Origin: Bacteroidetes bacterium HGW-Bacteroidetes-17 | GTDB taxonomy: Bacteria; Bacteroidota; Bacteroidia; Bacteroidales; GCA-2711565 | Direction of reading: 5' to 3' | Length of the DNA: 42,946 nucleotides | Assembly: GCA_002840985.1 (NCBI GenBank) | Contig: PHDM01000011.1 | Location: 1-42,946, forward strand | Made by a program: the position numbers and the translations under genes | Notes under the pieces: model-generated | Database searches by the model: none | Told to the model about the DNA's origin: nothing | What the model saw: the letters and a program-made list of their open reading frames with translations, nothing else | In this document: positions 1 to 8,473 of the stretch, in pieces | How the letters are laid out: every line of letters starts with the position of its first letter | How positions within the stretch are numbered: the stretch's first letter is position 1

Positions 1-1
1 A

Positions 2-70
2 ATGCTGAATTATTACGAAAAAAATGGCAGTAAAATAATTAATTTGAATGACTTGTTAGATTCTAAATAA
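2..70 (+). CDS. C-terminal end of a truncated gene entering from the left
   Basis: An open frame runs from the window edge to a TAA at 68-70. It encodes a plausible hydrophilic C-terminus ending LNDLLDSK. The start lies outside the window, or could be the ATG at position 2, which would give only a 22-residue peptide. The family cannot be identified from so little sequence. The stop is followed directly by the hairpin-rich gene-free stretch, as expected for a gene end. Confidence is moderate because a short open frame can arise by chance. Confidence 0.4.
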   Translation: MLNYYEKNGSKIINLNDLLDSK

Positions 71-354
71 AAATGCCAGCGGCTAATCGAGTAGACGGCT
101 TCGCCAGTAAACACTGACGGAGTGCGCCTCTCACTATTTATCCCGTACCCAAAGGGTCGGGACCACTGTATCCCGAAGTTTCGGGAGGTCTCGTATACAG
201 CGGTTTCCCGATACATCGGGATGGGGCAATTTTTTCGTAATAAGTAAGCATAGCTTTGTCCCGAAAATCGGGAGCCTCACATCATCTATTTTGTAATCGT
301 AAGCATTGAGGACATTTCTACCTGATGCTCCATTTAATCTTTCAATTTTTTTCT
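71..354. repeat. Gene-free stretch with four CCCGA/TCGGG hairpins
   Basis: Four short inverted repeats share a TCCCG/CGGGA core: 141-162 (inner ACCC/GGGT stem), 171-186 (TCCCGAA/TTCGGGA), 206-221 (TCCCGAT/ATCGGGA) and 259-273 (TCCCGA/TCGGGA). They look like small intergenic palindromic units that have accumulated between two genes. One or more may also act as a transcription end for the convergent neighbours, but none has a clear T-run. An open frame on the minus strand through this block is rejected as non-coding. Confidence 0.6.
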
Positions 355-1983
355 TTACTTTGAACCTTCACCAAGGCTGGATTTAATTCCGGACACTATG
401 GATTTGAAGCAATAATTCATAAGAAAGCGTTCAGGCTCTCTTTCATAATAAATTAGCCCCTCTCTTACTTCTTTACCCGGAACCGGATTCGAATCGATGA
501 TTTTCATGTTGGCGAAAATTGACATGATCTTCTCTTTAATGGCAGTAGGTTCATCGGTCCTTTTATTAATAAGTTCAATTTTCAACCCATGATAAAGCAT
601 GGTCATTTTACCGGTTGCATTTGAGTTGTTTGCCATAAAGCTGAAATTCATTTCATCTAATTTACCTGCCTTTACAGATATAAAAGCATTATTTTCAAGC
701 ACCGAATTCAATGTATTCGTTTCCATTTCCGAAAAGGTCCCATTCACTGAGAAGGTGTTCTGCTCATCGAATATTTTCGCTTTTAATACAATATCCATCC
801 TGCTTTTCCCCATGAATAATGCATCGGCCCTCAGTTTCAAAAATGCGCTTTCTGTTTTGTAAACAGCATCGTTTGTGATCTTGTAAATTTTCGCATGGAT
901 CTCATTAAAGCTTGAACTTCCGGGTTTATTTGCCTTATCAGGATGTTGAGTATAACATACATTTCCGGTTAAAAGGCCAATCGAATCAATTTGTATAAGG
1001 CCGGGATAGTTGTATATCATCTCCTGAAATGCAGGTTTGTTCCTTCGCTTAAACTCCTTTCGTTTATCACGAAAAATATTCATATCCAATTTCCCGATTT
1101 CGATATAGGAACTTACCAGATTTTTATCATTTAAATAAGCAATGGCTGAAAAACCGTGAACAAAAATATGGCTGAAACTGGCTTCAATACGCTCTTTTTG
1201 AAACACATACCGTGAAGTGAAATCATAATCGGTATAATTCGGTTGAAGCGTGAATTTATCTATCGCTAAAGTGTTAGAAGAGGATGAATAAACAATGCCA
1301 TTAACAGTGTATGTATGCATGTTATCTGCCGAAACCTTCTTTAGTTCCTCCGCTTTGAAATCAAACTGTTTAATGATGCCGGGACTTATGGTATCCTTTT
1401 TCTTAACTTCGACATTCCACAACTTTAAAACACCTTCTTTTACGGAATAAGCCCCGAATGTTGAAGCATTTTTCAGAAAACAATAAATTTTATTAAATGT
1501 AATGCTTCCAATCCTCATATTGAATGCCGAAACCAATTGTAGTTCAGCTTCTTCAGGAAATCGAACTGCACCTATAATCCGACTGTCGGAAACAATTATT
1601 TTCCTAATGTTGAGCTTCTTGCTAAAGATGGCATTTACAAGGTCTATCCCGCTAAATTTCATAAACGCGATCTCTACTTTTAATTCCCTGAGATTTTCAT
1701 GCATCCTTTTTGAATAGATTGTAATATTCTTAAGCTCTATCCCCGGTCTGATCAATACAAGATGAACTTTGTCAACTACAACGATATAATTTTTATTCTT
1801 CTCATTGAATGCTGTTTGTATTTTTTTTCTAACCCAGGGTTCAACAAAAACAGTTGTGAATAAAATAATTAATAGCAAAAAAGCGACTGTCCCAAGTAGA
1901 ATTTTACAAAATGAATTCAGGTTCATGACAGGACACTTAAATTTCCAATTATTTAAAGCCGGCAAATGTTTGGAAATTTTCAT
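355..1983 (-). CDS. AsmA/DUF748-like membrane-anchored protein
   Basis: A 542-residue protein with one N-terminal transmembrane helix at about residues 25-47. The rest is long, probably periplasmic and rich in beta strands. The segment after the helix (about 60-90, reading like ...VDKVHLVLIRPGIELKNI) resembles the start of the AsmA-like repeat region, where strands describe nested envelope layers. The C-terminus, with YEREPERFLMNYCFKSIVSG, is of a type seen in Bacteroidetes AsmA-related proteins. AsmA-like proteins are linked to phospholipid transport between membranes; that role is inferred here. A second start at M20 (1926) would leave a shorter cytoplasmic tail and is equally possible. The gene stands alone, with gene-free DNA on both sides. 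Confidence 0.6.
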   Translation of the reverse strand: MKISKHLPALNNWKFKCPVMNLNSFCKILLGTVAFLLLIILFTTVFVEPWVRKKIQTAFNEKNKNYIVVVDKVHLVLIRPGIELKNITIYSKRMHENLRELKVEIAFMKFSGIDLVNAIFSKKLNIRKIIVSDSRIIGAVRFPEEAELQLVSAFNMRIGSITFNKIYCFLKNASTFGAYSVKEGVLKLWNVEVKKKDTISPGIIKQFDFKAEELKKVSADNMHTYTVNGIVYSSSSNTLAIDKFTLQPNYTDYDFTSRYVFQKERIEASFSHIFVHGFSAIAYLNDKNLVSSYIEIGKLDMNIFRDKRKEFKRRNKPAFQEMIYNYPGLIQIDSIGLLTGNVCYTQHPDKANKPGSSSFNEIHAKIYKITNDAVYKTESAFLKLRADALFMGKSRMDIVLKAKIFDEQNTFSVNGTFSEMETNTLNSVLENNAFISVKAGKLDEMNFSFMANNSNATGKMTMLYHGLKIELINKRTDEPTAIKEKIMSIFANMKIIDSNPVPGKEVREGLIYYEREPERFLMNYCFKSIVSGIKSSLGEGSK

Positions 1984-3077
1984 GCGCTAAAGCTACTAAC
2001 TATGGCAATCAAATCCTTTACAAAATACTGTAAATAAGTTACATCATTCACACATTATCCATGATCCTTTCATTTGTAAAGTCATGATATCATTCTCTTA
2101 AAAGAGTCAGCTATACTTTCCACTTTTAAAGATATAAACAGATGGTTCTTGAATCTCGTGTCTTGAATCTGGAATCCCTGCCTGCGGCCGTGTCTTATTT
2201 CATAATTCTGGTAACAAATCGGCATTTTTGATAATTTGCTTAAAAGTTCTATTTTAATTATTAAACCAAACTGTAAATTTAGGTAACAGTTTCCCTTTCA
2301 TTTCTTTGTGACCAAAGAAACGAAACAAAGAAAGTCTTGTGAATATCAGCTATGATCAGCATGTTCCAATTTATAGATTAAGGTGCAATTGACTTTTTAT
2401 GAACGAACAAGCTTCATGGCCTGCACCATATTCACACCGCCCTATAGCTGCGCCAATGAATTATTTTTTATTCAATAAAGAACATTAACAAAACTTATAA
2501 TGTCCTTCAGACATAAAAATTACAAGCCCTTTCCGAAGTATTATTGGGAAGGCTATTCAAGCGATCCATAAGATTTAACAAAAATCGAATTTTGAATAAT
2601 CGACAAATTAAAAAAGATAAGATATATAAAAAGACAAAGATCAAAACGGCTTGGATCGCGACAAGCAATACAAGGAATAGAGCTTGTTTTTTAGGTCTGT
2701 CAGACTTGATTCCTGCCTGTACTGCGTTTCGGCAGGCAGGTTTGGTGCTTGGAATTTATACTGAGCTTTTTTCGAAGTATCAAGGAAAAGCACAGAAAAC
2801 AAAACAAAAAATATTCTAAAAGTTTTATTAGAACCTTATTGTGAAGGACTTCTTATTTTTTATTCTTCTTAAGGTGCAAAGGATAAATATTCTTAATTTC
2901 TTAGCATTAAAAATCTAAAAATAATTGTTACCTATATTATGAAGAAATACACTGCCGGCAGGTTGTGTCTAATTTCTAACATCTAAAGTCTAACATCTTA
3001 TATCTTAATTTACTAAAACGCTTATGATTTCGAAAGTCTGTATTTTAATGGTTTCTTATATCGAACTCACGTTAATT
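1984..3077. other. Long gene-free, repeat-rich stretch
   Basis: About 1.1 kb with no convincing gene. It holds a TTTCTTTG/CAAAGAAA hairpin (2301-2320) followed by a second CAAAGAAA (2326-2333). A CCTGCCTG/CAGGCAGG inverted repeat lies at 2712-2740, and half of a similar element at about 2177-2187. Low-complexity runs of TCTTGAATC and TCTAACATC type lie near 2145-2175 and 2970-3005. The block looks like accumulated dispersed Bacteroidetes intergenic repeats. The 91-residue open frame at 2544-2819 runs through the CCTGCCTG palindrome and has no protein-like features. Confidence 0.55.
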
Positions 3078-3108
3078 TTTGGTAAATTCGCTATATGAAA
3101 TAATTTTG
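3078..3108 (+). promoter_or_regulatory. Bacteroidetes-type promoter of the tfoX-like gene
   Basis: TTTG at 3078-3081, a 19-nt spacer, then TAATTTTG at 3101-3108. This matches the Bacteroidetes housekeeping sigma consensus TTTG-N19/21-TAnnTTTG. The expected start of transcription is near 3114, leaving a leader of about 35 nt before the ATG at 3149. Confidence 0.75.
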
Positions 3109-3148
3109 AAATTTATCTGTTTGAAAATTCTTTTAAAAAGCAAAATAT

Positions 3149-3415
3149 ATGGATGCACTGCCCTTAACAAAACTCCCCAATATAGGAAAAACACTTGCCG
3201 AAAAGCTGACTAACGTAGGAATCACAAATGAGTTTGAATTAAAAAATACCGGCAGTGAAAATGCCATCATCAAAATTCACACCTTTGATAAAAACGACAC
3301 CTGCATCAATATGCTTTATGCACTTGAAGGGGCAATCCAGGGGATCAGGTGGCACAATCTTGAGAATTACAGAAAAGAGGAATTGAAGCTGTTTTATCAT
3401 CAGTTGACCAAATAA
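3149..3415 (+). CDS. TfoX C-terminal-domain protein
   Basis: An 88-residue protein made of only the C-terminal TfoX/Sxy domain. The N-terminal segment LPNIGKTLAEKLTNVGI is the helix-hairpin-helix-like signature of that domain, and the later segment LEGAIQGIRWHNL also fits. The gene lacks the N-terminal TfoX domain, but stand-alone C-terminal versions of about this size are common in Bacteroidetes. Full-length TfoX regulates competence in gamma-proteobacteria; the role of the short form is unknown. A strong promoter lies just upstream. The permease gene follows 76 bp downstream on the same strand and may be co-transcribed. Confidence 0.85.
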   Translation: MDALPLTKLPNIGKTLAEKLTNVGITNEFELKNTGSENAIIKIHTFDKNDTCINMLYALEGAIQGIRWHNLENYRKEELKLFYHQLTK

Positions 3416-3491
3416 ACAGAAGACCTATTTTAAGTTTAATAAGGTATCCAGGCAAATCGAACATGTGTGGATAACAATAATATTTTTTTAA

Positions 3492-4799
3492 ATGAATACT
3501 GAAGAAGGATTAAAAAGAGAAATCGGGTTTTGGGGATTGACGGCCAATATCATCAATGTTGTAATTGGTTCCGGAATTTTTGTGTTGCCAGCATTGGTAA
3601 GCGAAGGATTAGGCTCAGCAGGCATACTGGCCTATCTTTTTTGTGGATTCCTCATCACTTTAATCATGCTTGGTTTTGCTGAACTTGGGAGTAAAATCAA
3701 TGTTACTGGTGGAGCCTATGCCTACATTGAAATTGCATTTGGAAAATATTTCGGTTTTTTGGCCACTAACTTATTGATTTTTGGCACCTCTTTGATGGCG
3801 ACAGCAGCAGTGGCCAATGCCCTTGCCGGTACATTAGCCTATTTATTTCCCATTTTTAACGATCAGTTGGTGAGAATCGCTTTCTTCATAGCCATTTTTT
3901 CCGGCCTGGCAATTACGAATGTTATTGGCGTTAAGAAAGGAATCACGCTCGTGAAACTCACCACCATTGCTAAGCTTGCACCTCTGTTGCTATTGGTGAT
4001 CTGGGGCTCGACCCGAATGGTGTTTGATAATCTAACATGGCACGAAATCCCTGCATTTAGTGATATTGGAAAAATATCGCTCATTTTATTCTTTGCCTTT
4101 CAGGGTGCTGAAAGCAGTTTAAGCGTAGGAGGAGAAGTTAAAAATCCAAGGAAAACGGTACCAAAAGCCATCCTGTTGAGCTTCATGATAATCCTATTGC
4201 TCTATATTGCAGTTCAGTTGGTTTCTCAGGGAATAATTGGTGATTCGTTCCCAAATTATAAAGATGCGCCATTAGCAGAAGTTGCAAAAAGGATCATGGG
4301 ACCTTTGGGTTTGACCATCATGATTTCAGGCGCCGCAATTTCCATGTTCGGATATTTAAGCAGTGACACGTTGAATATGCCCAGGGTGCTGTTTCGTTCA
4401 GCAAAAGATAAAGTAATCCCGATAAAAGCTTTATCTCTTGTCCATTCGAACTATGCCACCCCTTATATTGCAGTAATCGTATATACTTCTCTGGGCTGTT
4501 TTTTTGCGATCACAGGTGAATTCAAGCAATTGGCTATTCTTTCTTCATCGTCCGTTTTACTTGTTTATCTGGGAGTTGCATTCGCAGTTATGAAGTTGAG
4601 GTCCAAAACATTTGAAACATCAAATTCATTCAAAATATCGGGCGGATTTACCATTCCCATACTTTCAATCCTTACCATTTTATGGCTCCTTTCAAACCTG
4701 ACAAGGCAGGAAATGGAAGGCATCATCATTGCTTTGGGAATCTTAAGTTTTCTTTTTTTAGTGATTAAATATTTCAAACTCGATAAGCAAAATTATTGA
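3492..4799 (+). CDS. APC-family amino-acid permease
   Basis: A 435-residue membrane protein with about 12 hydrophobic helices. The N-terminal helix carries NVVIGSGIFVLPA, the unwound glycine-rich substrate loop of the amino acid-polyamine-organocation superfamily. The segment GGAYAYIEIAFG in helix 3 and GAESSLSVGGEVKNPRKTVPKA after helix 6 are also typical of the superfamily. It should import an amino acid across the inner membrane by proton symport or exchange; the substrate cannot be told from sequence. It is followed 47 bp later by the HutD-like gene on the same strand, so the two may form an operon. Confidence 0.9.
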   Translation: MNTEEGLKREIGFWGLTANIINVVIGSGIFVLPALVSEGLGSAGILAYLFCGFLITLIMLGFAELGSKINVTGGAYAYIEIAFGKYFGFLATNLLIFGTSLMATAAVANALAGTLAYLFPIFNDQLVRIAFFIAIFSGLAITNVIGVKKGITLVKLTTIAKLAPLLLLVIWGSTRMVFDNLTWHEIPAFSDIGKISLILFFAFQGAESSLSVGGEVKNPRKTVPKAILLSFMIILLLYIAVQLVSQGIIGDSFPNYKDAPLAEVAKRIMGPLGLTIMISGAAISMFGYLSSDTLNMPRVLFRSAKDKVIPIKALSLVHSNYATPYIAVIVYTSLGCFFAITGEFKQLAILSSSSVLLVYLGVAFAVMKLRSKTFETSNSFKISGGFTIPILSILTILWLLSNLTRQEMEGIIIALGILSFLFLVIKYFKLDKQNY

Positions 4800-4846
4800 A
4801 CAAATAATAGATTTTCTGTAGCCAACAATCTAATCATTTTGACTTC

Positions 4847-5434
4847 ATGCAAAGTACAATTCTCCATTCAGCAAATTTCAAAACCAGTAATTGGTCGGGA
4901 GGAACAACAACTCAACTTTTTATTTACCCTCCGACGGCTGAATATCTGCAACGAAATTTTATTTTCAGGTTGAGTACTGCAAGCGTAAGCGTCGAAACAT
5001 CTGATTTTACTTCACTACCAGGAGTTACCAGGCAACTCATGGTTTTAGAAGGAGAAACTTTATTGACTCATGATAATCATCACAGCAAAAAGCTAGGCAA
5101 ATTTGATATTGATGCATTTAAAGGAGACTGGAAAACCTCTTCCATTGGCAGGTGCACTGATTTCAATCTCATGACCAAAAGAAAAGCCTATGGGGAATTA
5201 TCCGTCCTTACCATCGAAAAACATCAATTATCCGAATATCAAACTGACAAGAAACTTAGCTGGCTCTTCATCTTTGCTTTTTCAGGAAAAACGAACATTA
5301 AATCAGATCAGGAAACACTGTTCTTAGATCAAGGAAGTTTATTGGTGATAAAGCAACCTGATGGTACAAAAATAGTGATTGAAGGAATCGAAAAAAGTGA
5401 GTTGATTTTTGCTGAAATTTTAATGAAAAAATAG
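4847..5434 (+). CDS. HutD/Ves family cupin-like protein
   Basis: A 195-residue protein of the HutD/Ves family, with a bicupin-like fold and near-normal length. The diagnostic N-terminal segment is NWSGGTTTQLFIYPP, followed by FRLSTASV and LPGVTRQLMVLEGE, as in Ves of Escherichia coli. HutD genes often sit with histidine-utilisation genes and Ves is linked to cold stress; the biochemical role is not established. No hut genes are nearby. Its position behind an amino-acid permease suggests a link with amino-acid uptake, which is inference. It converges on the membrane-protein gene 24 bp downstream. Confidence 0.85.
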   Translation: MQSTILHSANFKTSNWSGGTTTQLFIYPPTAEYLQRNFIFRLSTASVSVETSDFTSLPGVTRQLMVLEGETLLTHDNHHSKKLGKFDIDAFKGDWKTSSIGRCTDFNLMTKRKAYGELSVLTIEKHQLSEYQTDKKLSWLFIFAFSGKTNIKSDQETLFLDQGSLLVIKQPDGTKIVIEGIEKSELIFAEILMKK

Positions 5435-5458
5435 TCAGTTTTGAACCTACCCGGCTGA

Positions 5459-6064
5459 CTAAGCAGCTTTAATGCTCCTTTTCTTCAATATTTCAATCCT
5501 AAGCATCAGAACAAGAAAAATTCCGGTACATAAAATTGCACGATAGGCATAAAGGTCGGCCAACATTCCTTTATTTACAATCAATGAGATAAATGGAGTG
5601 ATAAATAACGCGATCCAGATTGAAAAAGCTTCTGTATTCTTTTGCTGATTAATCATCCTTTTTACCACAGGGAAATAGGAAATTACCATGATGCTTTGTA
5701 CGGAAAAATTGGTAACCAAATGATTATTGGATATGGCCCAATAAATGATAATTAATAAAACTGCAACCAAACATCCCAAATCAAATCGGTTGAAGCGCGT
5801 AGTCGGATCCCCCCATATAAGAATGGCAATTGCAACCCCAACGACCAAAATAAGATCCGCAAAATTTAACATGTTGTCGCTGATATTATAATCTCCATCA
5901 GCAAAATAAGTAAACATACTTATCCCAACTGCCAGGCTGAAAAATACCCACATGGCAAGCGATGGACTAATTCTTTTATGATAGAGCAGGTAGATATATC
6001 GGGATAATATAAAAACATTGAACCCCGAAATGATGAAATTTATAATTAATTTTTCAGTAGGCAT
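5459..6064 (-). CDS. Multi-pass membrane protein, unknown function
   Basis: A 201-residue, very hydrophobic protein with about six or seven predicted helices, starting with an N-out or short N-terminal segment (LIINFIISGFNVFILSRYIYLLYH). It resembles the small integral membrane proteins annotated as hypothetical in many Bacteroidetes. I recognise no catalytic motif or transporter signature. The reading frame is intact and starts with ATG at 6064. A promoter may lie in the 130 bp between this start and the peroxiredoxin terminator, but I see no clear box. Confidence 0.75.
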   Translation of the reverse strand: MPTEKLIINFIISGFNVFILSRYIYLLYHKRISPSLAMWVFFSLAVGISMFTYFADGDYNISDNMLNFADLILVVGVAIAILIWGDPTTRFNRFDLGCLVAVLLIIIYWAISNNHLVTNFSVQSIMVISYFPVVKRMINQQKNTEAFSIWIALFITPFISLIVNKGMLADLYAYRAILCTGIFLVLMLRIEILKKRSIKAA

Positions 6065-6196
6065 ATTTTGTTTCTCCTATCATCAATAAGCACGCAAATG
6101 TATGAAAAATAAGCAGTACAAATGGAAGGATATTAGGGATCTTTATCACTTTTTTTAAATCCTAATAAAGCTTTAATCTCTTAATTTAAAAAGCAT

Positions 6197-6225
6197 AAAA
6201 AAACCCGCCTTGATCGGGCGGGTTT
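6197..6225 (-). terminator. Intrinsic terminator of the dps-prx unit
   Basis: Perfect 9-bp stem AAACCCGCC (6201-6209) / GGCGGGTTT (6217-6225) with a 7-nt loop. On the minus strand it ends in a T-run (plus-strand A-run 6197-6203). It lies 6 bp after the stop of the peroxiredoxin gene, so it ends transcription of that gene. Confidence 0.9.
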
Positions 6226-6231
6226 CATTTT

Positions 6232-6885
6232 TCATAAGCTTTTCTTTGCCAGATAAAAATCAACTTTTTCAAGACTGTTATCTGCAATCCTTGCATTCAT
6301 TTCGTCAAGGGTTTTTGGTGGTGGGACGATTACCTTATCCCCTTTTACCCAATTTAACGGAAGAGCGACTTTATATTTATCGGCTACCTGTAATGCTTCG
6401 AGTACCCTTAAAATTTCGTTCATATTTCTGCCCACATTCAACGGATAGTACATGATCAACCTTATTTTTTTGCTTGGATCGATAAAGAATACTGCACGCA
6501 CGGCAGCGGTCTCACTTTCATTAGGTTGAAGCATTCCATATAGTTTTGACACTTTCATATCAATATCTGCGATGATTGGGAAATCAAAATAAACGCCGGT
6601 TTTTTCTTTTACATTGTTCACCCATGCCAAATGTGAATGAATACTATCGATACTTAAACCCAATAGCTCGGCATTAAGTGCATCGAATTCAGATTTACGT
6701 TCAGCAAACCCGCTCATTTCTGTTGTGCATACCGGTGTAAAATCGGCCGGATGTGAAAACATCACAACCCATTTATCTTTTGCAAAATTTGAGAATTGGA
6801 TTGGCCCTTTGGTTGTTACTGCCTTAAAATCAGGAGCTATATCCCCAATTCTTGGCATCATTGTGTTGATTACTTCTTGTTCCAT
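6232..6885 (-). CDS. 1-Cys peroxiredoxin (Prx6 type)
   Basis: A 217-residue thiol peroxidase that reduces hydrogen peroxide and organic hydroperoxides in the cytoplasm. The active-site signature is complete: P46, T50 and the peroxidatic C53 in HPADFTPVCTTE. C53 is the only cysteine in the protein, so this is a true 1-Cys enzyme that must be regenerated by an outside thiol. The length and the extended C-terminal region (NWVKGDKVIVPP) are those of the Prx6/AhpC-TSA family. It lies 72 bp downstream of dps on the same strand with no clear promoter of its own, so the two are probably one peroxide-response transcript controlled by the neighbouring OxyR. A strong terminator follows. Confidence 0.95.
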   Translation of the reverse strand: MEQEVINTMMPRIGDIAPDFKAVTTKGPIQFSNFAKDKWVVMFSHPADFTPVCTTEMSGFAERKSEFDALNAELLGLSIDSIHSHLAWVNNVKEKTGVYFDFPIIADIDMKVSKLYGMLQPNESETAAVRAVFFIDPSKKIRLIMYYPLNVGRNMNEILRVLEALQVADKYKVALPLNWVKGDKVIVPPPKTLDEMNARIADNSLEKVDFYLAKKSL

Positions 6886-6957
6886 AATTGACTTTTTTAA
6901 TGATTATTTTTTAATACTAATTGATTATCTTTTTATTGGTTTGATTACCAATGAAAT

Positions 6958-7422
6958 TTAGCTGATATAAGCATTATACATCCAAACCAGTTTTTCCTGC
7001 TCACGGATATAATCGCTCATCAAAGCATTGGTTCCTTCATCTTCTGCCTCTCCGGCCAAAGAAAGAATCTGCCTTTGTTTTTTGATGAGTATTTCAAATG
7101 CATCCAGGATACTGCGAATTCCTTCCTTGCCATTACTCACTCCTTTGATTTCTTTTATTTCGGAAACACTTAAATAATTGGTATAAGTGTGCAGGGGTTC
7201 TTCTCCTAAGGTCAGGATCCGTTCAGCAATCTCGTCAACTTTAATTAACAGGTTATTGTACAGTTCTTCAAATTTCAGGTGCAATTCAAAAAAGTTATCA
7301 CCCTTTACATTCCAATGAAAACCCCGTACATTCATATAATATACCTGATAATTTGCCAGTAATTCATTTAATTTTGCTGCAAGTAAATCAGCCTTTGTTT
7401 TATTAATTCCTATTTTGTTCAT
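6958..7422 (-). CDS. dps: Dps ferritin-like DNA-protection protein
   Basis: A 154-residue Dps-family protein. Dps dodecamers oxidise and store iron using peroxide, preventing hydroxyl-radical damage to DNA. The ferroxidase ligands are visible and spaced as in the family: H36 in GFHWNVKG, H48, then D63 and E67 in VDEIAERIL. The length is normal. It is transcribed from a strong promoter divergent from oxyR and is followed by the peroxiredoxin gene, making a classical OxyR-controlled pair. The N-terminal tail is short, with only a few lysines before the first helix, so direct DNA binding through the tail is uncertain. Confidence 0.95.
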   Translation of the reverse strand: MNKIGINKTKADLLAAKLNELLANYQVYYMNVRGFHWNVKGDNFFELHLKFEELYNNLLIKVDEIAERILTLGEEPLHTYTNYLSVSEIKEIKGVSNGKEGIRSILDAFEILIKKQRQILSLAGEAEDEGTNALMSDYIREQEKLVWMYNAYIS

Positions 7423-7463
7423 GATTTTATATTTTTTGAGGTTCTTTAAGTTAATTGATGTAT

Positions 7464-7495
7464 CAAAAATACAACAGACTTAAATATATGTCAAA
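7464..7495 (-). promoter_or_regulatory. dps promoter
   Basis: Read on the minus strand: TTTG (plus 7492-7495), a 20-nt spacer, then TATTTTTG (plus 7464-7471), an excellent fit to TTTG-N19/21-TAnnTTTG. The leader to the dps ATG at 7422 is about 35 nt. The promoter lies back to back with that of oxyR. Confidence 0.8.
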
Positions 7496-7506
7496 TCAAT
7501 ATTTAT

Positions 7507-7530
7507 TATCTTTGTATAGATAAAATCTAT
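7507..7530 (+). promoter_or_regulatory. oxyR -7 box overlapping OxyR-type operator
   Basis: TATCTTTG at 7507-7514 is a consensus -7 element, but no -33 TTTG lies at the right distance. It is followed at 7516-7530 by ATAG-N7-CTAT, a perfect inverted repeat (ATAGAT-AAA-ATCTAT). This is the known half-operator motif of OxyR. It overlaps the expected transcription start and ends four bases before the ATG at 7535, a position suited to autorepression. Confidence 0.7.
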
Positions 7531-7534
7531 AATC

Positions 7535-8464
7535 ATGACCATTCAACAACTCGAATATGTGGTAGCACTCGATAACTACCGCCATTTTGTAACCGCAGCT
7601 TCAAGATGTTACGTCACTCAACCTACATTAACAATGCAGGTCAAAAAACTGGAAGATGAAATAGGATTTCTATTATTCGACAGGACTAAACTTCCCTTAA
7701 AACCAACAAAAGCAGGGATAAACTTTATTGAAAAGGCAAAATCAATCATCAGAGAAATGAGACAGTTAAAAGAAATGGTCTCAAATGACAAAGAAGCAAT
7801 TGAGGGAGAATTTACGCTTGCCATCATACCCACCATTGCACCTTATCTCTTACCAGGATTCTTAAAACTCTTTACGAAGAAATATCCGAACTCAGTTTTG
7901 TCGATCAAAGAGCTACAAACTCATGAAATTGTGAAGCAAATCAATAATGATCAGCTCGACCTTGGAATACTGGCTACTCCCCTATTGGAATCATCCATAA
8001 GGGAAATCCCTGTTTATTATGAGCCATTTGTTTTGTATCTGTATGAGGGTCATAAACTTATGCAGAAAGAATTTATCGAAGGCAAAGACATTCGAACCGA
8101 AGAGCTGTTATTATTGAGTGAAGGGCATTGTTTCAGGGAGCAGGCCCTTGAAGTATGCAATTACTCGGGATATAAGGATCATGAAGGATTCCGTTACGAA
8201 AGCGGCTCAATTGAAACCATTAAACAAATGGTTAATAAAGGCATTGGAATTACACTGATTCCTGAATTAGCAATACTTAACGATAGTGATCAAAAATTTA
8301 GTCGTCGATTTGCCAAACCCGAACCAAGCCGTGAAATAAGTATCATTACACATAAGAGTTTTGCAAAGGAATCCTTAATTGATATTATTCATCAAACCAT
8401 CAAGGAAGTTGTGCCGGAACATATGGAAAAAAAAGAAAGAGGAATACGGGTAAAATGGAGGTAA
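7535..8464 (+). CDS. oxyR: OxyR, peroxide-sensing LysR-type regulator
   Basis: A 309-residue LysR-type regulator. Residues 1-60 form the winged helix-turn-helix (YRHFVTAASRCYVTQPTLTMQVKKLE), and residues 90-295 form the substrate-binding-like sensor domain. The sensor contains GHCFREQALEVC, with cysteines at 199 and 208, the same spacing and numbering as the peroxide-reactive disulfide pair of E. coli OxyR. It should sense hydrogen peroxide by forming that disulfide and activate dps and the peroxiredoxin gene transcribed divergently. The start is fixed by the ATG right after the operator-like palindrome. An extra cysteine, C25, lies in the DNA-binding domain. Confidence 0.95.
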   Translation: MTIQQLEYVVALDNYRHFVTAASRCYVTQPTLTMQVKKLEDEIGFLLFDRTKLPLKPTKAGINFIEKAKSIIREMRQLKEMVSNDKEAIEGEFTLAIIPTIAPYLLPGFLKLFTKKYPNSVLSIKELQTHEIVKQINNDQLDLGILATPLLESSIREIPVYYEPFVLYLYEGHKLMQKEFIEGKDIRTEELLLLSEGHCFREQALEVCNYSGYKDHEGFRYESGSIETIKQMVNKGIGITLIPELAILNDSDQKFSRRFAKPEPSREISIITHKSFAKESLIDIIHQTIKEVVPEHMEKKERGIRVKWR

Positions 8465-8473
8465 TTAATCTCT

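Noticed and set aside
13-216. 67-codon open frame on the minus strand in the hairpin array
   Set aside because: It runs through three palindromic units and overlaps the end of a plus-strand frame; its composition reflects the repeats, not a protein.
2544-2819. 91-codon open frame on the plus strand
   Set aside because: It crosses the CCTGCCTG/CAGGCAGG palindrome, has no domain pattern and is extremely lysine-rich because of the AT-rich DNA.
6934-6951. ATTGGT/ACCAAT hairpin between dps and the peroxiredoxin gene
   Set aside because: There is no T-run on either strand and the stem is only 6 bp, so I do not call it a terminator; dps and prx are taken as one transcript.
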